Origin: AC-32 sp963754265
GTDB taxonomy: Bacteria; Actinomycetota; Thermoleophilia; Gaiellales; Gaiellaceae
Assembly: GCA_963754265.1 (NCBI GenBank)
Contig: CAVWFB010000001.1
Coordinates: 124,001-188,000 of the forward strand
Reading direction: 5' to 3'
Length of the DNA stretch: 64,000 bases
Below, one piece after another: positions 61,411 through 64,000 of this stretch. The translations under genes and the position numbers were made by a program. The notes under the pieces are model-generated. The model had not been told where the DNA came from and did no database searches. It worked only from the letters and a program-made list of their open reading frames with translations. The first letter of the stretch is position 1; every line of letters begins with the position of its first letter.

Positions 61411-62809
61411 TCAGCCGCCGGCGAGGAGCTCGGCCGCGGCCTGCAGGTTCGCACGGCCGGCGCCGTGCGTCGCCACGAAGGCTCGCGCGCCCTGGGGCCG
61501 CCACTCGGGCAGGCCCGTCTCCACCACGACCGAGCCCGGAGGCACCAGCTCGCGCTGCCACGGATGACGGTGGGCGTCGCGTAGGACGACCACGAGTTGC
61601 CGTTCGGAGTCGAGCAGGGGCAGGGGATCTCCCTCACCGACCCGGATCGTCTCCGCGCCGAGGAGCTCCCCCAACCCATGGTGGGTCGGGCCGGCGGCGA
61701 TCGTCGGCTCCGGCCAGAGCTCGACCACGACGGGGTCTCCGACGAGGGACGGATCGCCCTCGACGCGGAGCGCGCGGCGCGCCGCCTCGGCTCCTGCCTC
61801 GCGGTCGTGATGCGGACTCGGAGACGGAGGCCCAGGCCGCCGTCTCGCGTACCCGTTCGGCTGCCTCGAGCACGCGCTCCTCGGCCAGGTGCCCATTGCG
61901 TACCGCCTGCACGATGGCCGCACGGAGGTCCGCGGACTCCGACGGCTCCCGATCCGCCCCGAGGCAGAGCGCGTCGGCCCCGGCAACGAGCGCCCCGACG
62001 CCACCTGCCGCGATCCCGACCGTGCCGCTGATCGCGCGCATCTCCAGCGCGTCGGTCATGACGAGCCCTCGAAACCCCAGCTCCGAGCGGAGCAGGCCGA
62101 TCAGCTCGGGGCTCAGCGTCGCGGGCTCCTCGGCGACCGCGGGGACGCGGATGTGCGCCGTCATCACGGCGCGGACACCGGCCTCGACCGCTGCGCGAAA
62201 CGGCGGCAGCGCGCGCCCAACCAACGTCTCGCGGTCGATCTCCGCCGTCGGCAGCTCGAGGTGCGAGTCGGCCGCCGTCTCGCCGTGGCCGGGGAAGTGC
62301 TTGGCGCAGCCGGCCACGCCGACGCTCTGCAGGCCCTCCACGAACGCGGCGACATGCCGGGCCACGAGCTCGGGGTCCGAGCCGAAGGAACGAACGCCGA
62401 CGATCGGGTTCGCCGCATCGACGATCACGTCCGCGACGGGCGCGAGATCGAGGTTCAGACCCACTGCGGCGAGCTCGCCGCCGATCGCGGCTGCGACGCG
62501 CCGGGTCAGCTCCACGTCGTCCACGGCGCCGAGCGCGAGGTTCCCCGGGAAGGAGCTGCCTGTCGCGGCCTCGAGCCGGGTGACGTCGCCTCCCTCCTCG
62601 TCGACGGCGATCAGGAGGTCGGGCTTCTCGGCACGGAGCGACGAGGTGAGCGCGGAGACCTGCTCGGGGTCGCGCACGTTGCGGGCGAAGAGCACGACGC
62701 CGCCGATCCCCTCGGCGAGCTCGCGCCGCAGCCAGTCGGGTGGCTCGAGGCCGAGGAAACCAGGGAAGACGCAGGCGGCCGCGGCGGGCGCGAGCCCGCC
62801 CGGGCTCAT
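61411..62809 (-). CDS. nagZ: GH3 beta-N-acetylhexosaminidase (NagZ-like), one frame shift
   Basis: Removes GlcNAc from wall fragments. VGLNLDLAPVADVIVD, VAGCAKHFPGHGETAADSHL (catalytic-loop His, KHFPGHG) and GFRGLVMTDALEMRAISGTV (nucleophile Asp in VMTDALEM) are GH3 NagZ signatures. One extra base near 61815 shifts the frame. The C-terminal part continues as PHHDREAGAEAARRALRVEG and VVVETGLPEWRPQGARAFVA to the stop at 61411. Corrected length is about 465 aa, so it has the extra C-terminal alpha/beta domain of longer NagZ proteins. It overlaps the ABC permease stop by 4 bp. Confidence 0.88.
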
Positions 62810-63636
62810 CCGCGCACCGCGCCCGCGGTCAGCCCGAACGCGATCTTGCGCTGGACGATGACGAAGAAGATCACCACGGGCAGCGCGGTCAGAGTCGCCC
62901 CGGCCATCAGCGGCCCCCAGGCGGTGCCGTGGCTCGTGGAGAAGTTCGCCAGCCAGAGCGTGAGCGTCTGCTTCTCGGGGCTGTGCAGCAGGACATAGGC
63001 CATGATGAACTCGTTCCAGGCCTGGATGAAGGCGAAGATCGAGGTCGCCACCAGGCCCGGCCCCACGAGCGGCAGAAGCACGCGCACGAAGGCCCCGAAA
63101 CGGGTCGTTCCGTCGACCATCGACGCCTCCTCGAGGTCCTTGGGAACGCCGAGCATGAACCCCCGCAGCGTCCAGATCGTGAACGGTAAGACGAAGGTCA
63201 AGTAGGTGACGATCACCCCGCTGAGCTTGTCCACCTGGTTGGCCTTGGAGAGCACCAGGAAGATCGGGATGATCAGCGCGGTCAGCGGGATCATCTGCAC
63301 GGCGATGATCAGGACGATGAACGCCCGCCGACCGTAGAAGCCGAACTTGGCGATCGCAAGCGCCGCCAGGAACGCGAGCACCATCGAGAGCAGCACGACC
63401 GCGACCGCGATCACGATGCTGTTCTTCACCGAGGCCCAGAAGTGCGCTCGGTGGATCGCGTCCGTGAAGTTCGAGATCGTCGGGTGGTAGGGGAACCAGA
63501 CGGGCGGGTCGGAGAAGATGTCCTGGCCACGCTTGAACCCGGTCGCGACCATCCAGTAGACCGGGAAGATCATCACGCCGAACACCCCGAGCGCAAGCGC
63601 GTTCAGACCGACCTTCCGGGCCCGGCTCCGCCTCAC
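62806..63636 (-). CDS. Carbohydrate ABC transporter permease, MalG type
   Basis: 276 aa with six helices. LNALALGVFGVMIFPVYWMV is the first helix, and LEEASMVDGTTRFGAFVRVL with LPLVGPGLVATSIFAFIQAW is the EAA loop that contacts the ATPase. The end, FVIVQRKIAFGLTAGAVRG, is typical of MalG-like subunits. It overlaps the upstream permease by 4 bp and NagZ by 4 bp, so imported sugar, perhaps an amino-sugar, may feed NagZ. Confidence 0.93.
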   Translation of the reverse strand: MRRSRARKVGLNALALGVFGVMIFPVYWMVATGFKRGQDIFSDPPVWFPYHPTISNFTDAIHRAHFWASVKNSIVIAVAVVLLSMVLAFLAALAIAKFGFYGRRAFIVLIIAVQMIPLTALIIPIFLVLSKANQVDKLSGVIVTYLTFVLPFTIWTLRGFMLGVPKDLEEASMVDGTTRFGAFVRVLLPLVGPGLVATSIFAFIQAWNEFIMAYVLLHSPEKQTLTLWLANFSTSHGTAWGPLMAGATLTALPVVIFFVIVQRKIAFGLTAGAVRG

Positions 63637-64000
63637 GACAGCTCGCCGATCTTCACCATCTCGCGGATGTAGACGAAGCTGACGACAAGCAGGATTCCGA
63701 CCGTCACGAGCGAGATCGCCGCGCCGAGCCCGTACTGGCTCTGGCCGAAGGCGTTCTGGTAGGCGTAGACCGACATCACGTAGTAGTCAGGCCCCGGTTT
63801 CCCGTCGAGCATGATCCAGATCTGGGTGAACGCCTGGAAGTCCCAGATGATCGAGAGGCTGATCAGGATCACGAACAGGGGCTTCATCAGCGGCACGGTC
63901 ACGTCGAAGAAGGTCCGCCAGGCAGGGGCGCCGTCCATCGACGACGCCTCGACGAGCTCCTTCGGCACCTGCGTCAGGCCCGCGAAGAGCGTGATCGCCA
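63633..64000 (-). CDS. Carbohydrate ABC transporter permease, MalF type (partial)
   Basis: C-terminal end only; the start lies beyond the window. LTQVPKELVEASSMDGAPAW and RTFFDVTVPLMKPLFVILIS hold the EAA loop, and GQSQYGLGAAISLVTVGIL plus VVSFVYIREMVKIGELS form the last helix. It is the partner of the MalG-type subunit, with which it overlaps by 4 bp. Confidence 0.92.
   Translation of the reverse strand, partial: AITLFAGLTQVPKELVEASSMDGAPAWRTFFDVTVPLMKPLFVILISLSIIWDFQAFTQIWIMLDGKPGPDYYVMSVYAYQNAFGQSQYGLGAAISLVTVGILLVVSFVYIREMVKIGELS

Overview
The window is a GC-rich bacterial chromosome segment with short intergenic gaps and many stop/start overlaps. Gene content and order (MreB, a CBS-less GuaB3-type IMP dehydrogenase beside guaA, an acpS-nnr-alr-cca block, rplM-rpsI-glmM-glmS, rph-murI-rdgB) suggest a high-GC actinobacterium. 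My best guess is a Thermoleophilia-like lineage (Gaiellales/Solirubrobacterales) from an environmental assembly. This is inferred from gene content, not from rRNA; no rRNA gene and no intact tRNA gene was seen.

Positions 1 to about 21,200 form a surface-polysaccharide island. It holds a Wzz/BY-kinase (cut by the left edge), a JmjC/cupin-like protein, a degraded asparagine-synthase-like gene, two copies (one ruined) of a GHL15-type hydrolase plus GT4 cassette, a DegT/DnrJ aminotransferase, a hexapeptide-transferase remnant, a FemAB-like GNAT, a GT2, a Wzy-like polymerase, two methyltransferases, another GT4, a sulfotransferase, a Wzx-type flippase and a 457-aa protein of unknown function. Together they would make, modify, flip and polymerise an exported, possibly sulfated, glycan. 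Many genes here are split by one-base frame shifts.

From 21,456 to about 34,730 the genes are mostly housekeeping: a methyltransferase, CCA-adding enzyme, alanine racemase, NAD(P)H-hydrate repair enzyme, holo-ACP synthase, HAD phosphatase, ArfB-type release factor, hydrolase and GNAT, secreted proteins, MreB, an ECF sigma factor with a membrane and proline-rich extension, a permease-YHS fusion and a LysE exporter. From 34,736 to 43,074 come amino-sugar and wall precursor synthesis (glmS, glmM), ribosomal proteins S9/L13, a uracil-DNA-glycosylase-like protein, a phospholipase-D-like protein, guaA and guaB3. From 43,196 to 55,968 lie a collagen-stalk protein with seven propeller-like repeats, a PfkB kinase, a DD-carboxypeptidase, a LysM protein, pyrF, HU, pyrE, a roadblock/LC7 protein, YihY, and the tightly overlapping murI-rph-mgtC-rdgB operon, followed by two secreted proteins. 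The right end (56,010 to 64,000) carries a rhodanese, GST, GNAT, small hypothetical proteins, an AlkA-like glycosylase, an MtnX-like phosphatase, a GH3 N-acetylhexosaminidase and two sugar ABC permeases, the last cut by the window edge.

Reading frames restored by a one-base correction recur, including in genes expected to be essential (cca, guaB3). At least part of the frame disruption is therefore probably sequence error. Parts of the polysaccharide island look truly decayed, because a ruined duplicate can be aligned with a better copy.
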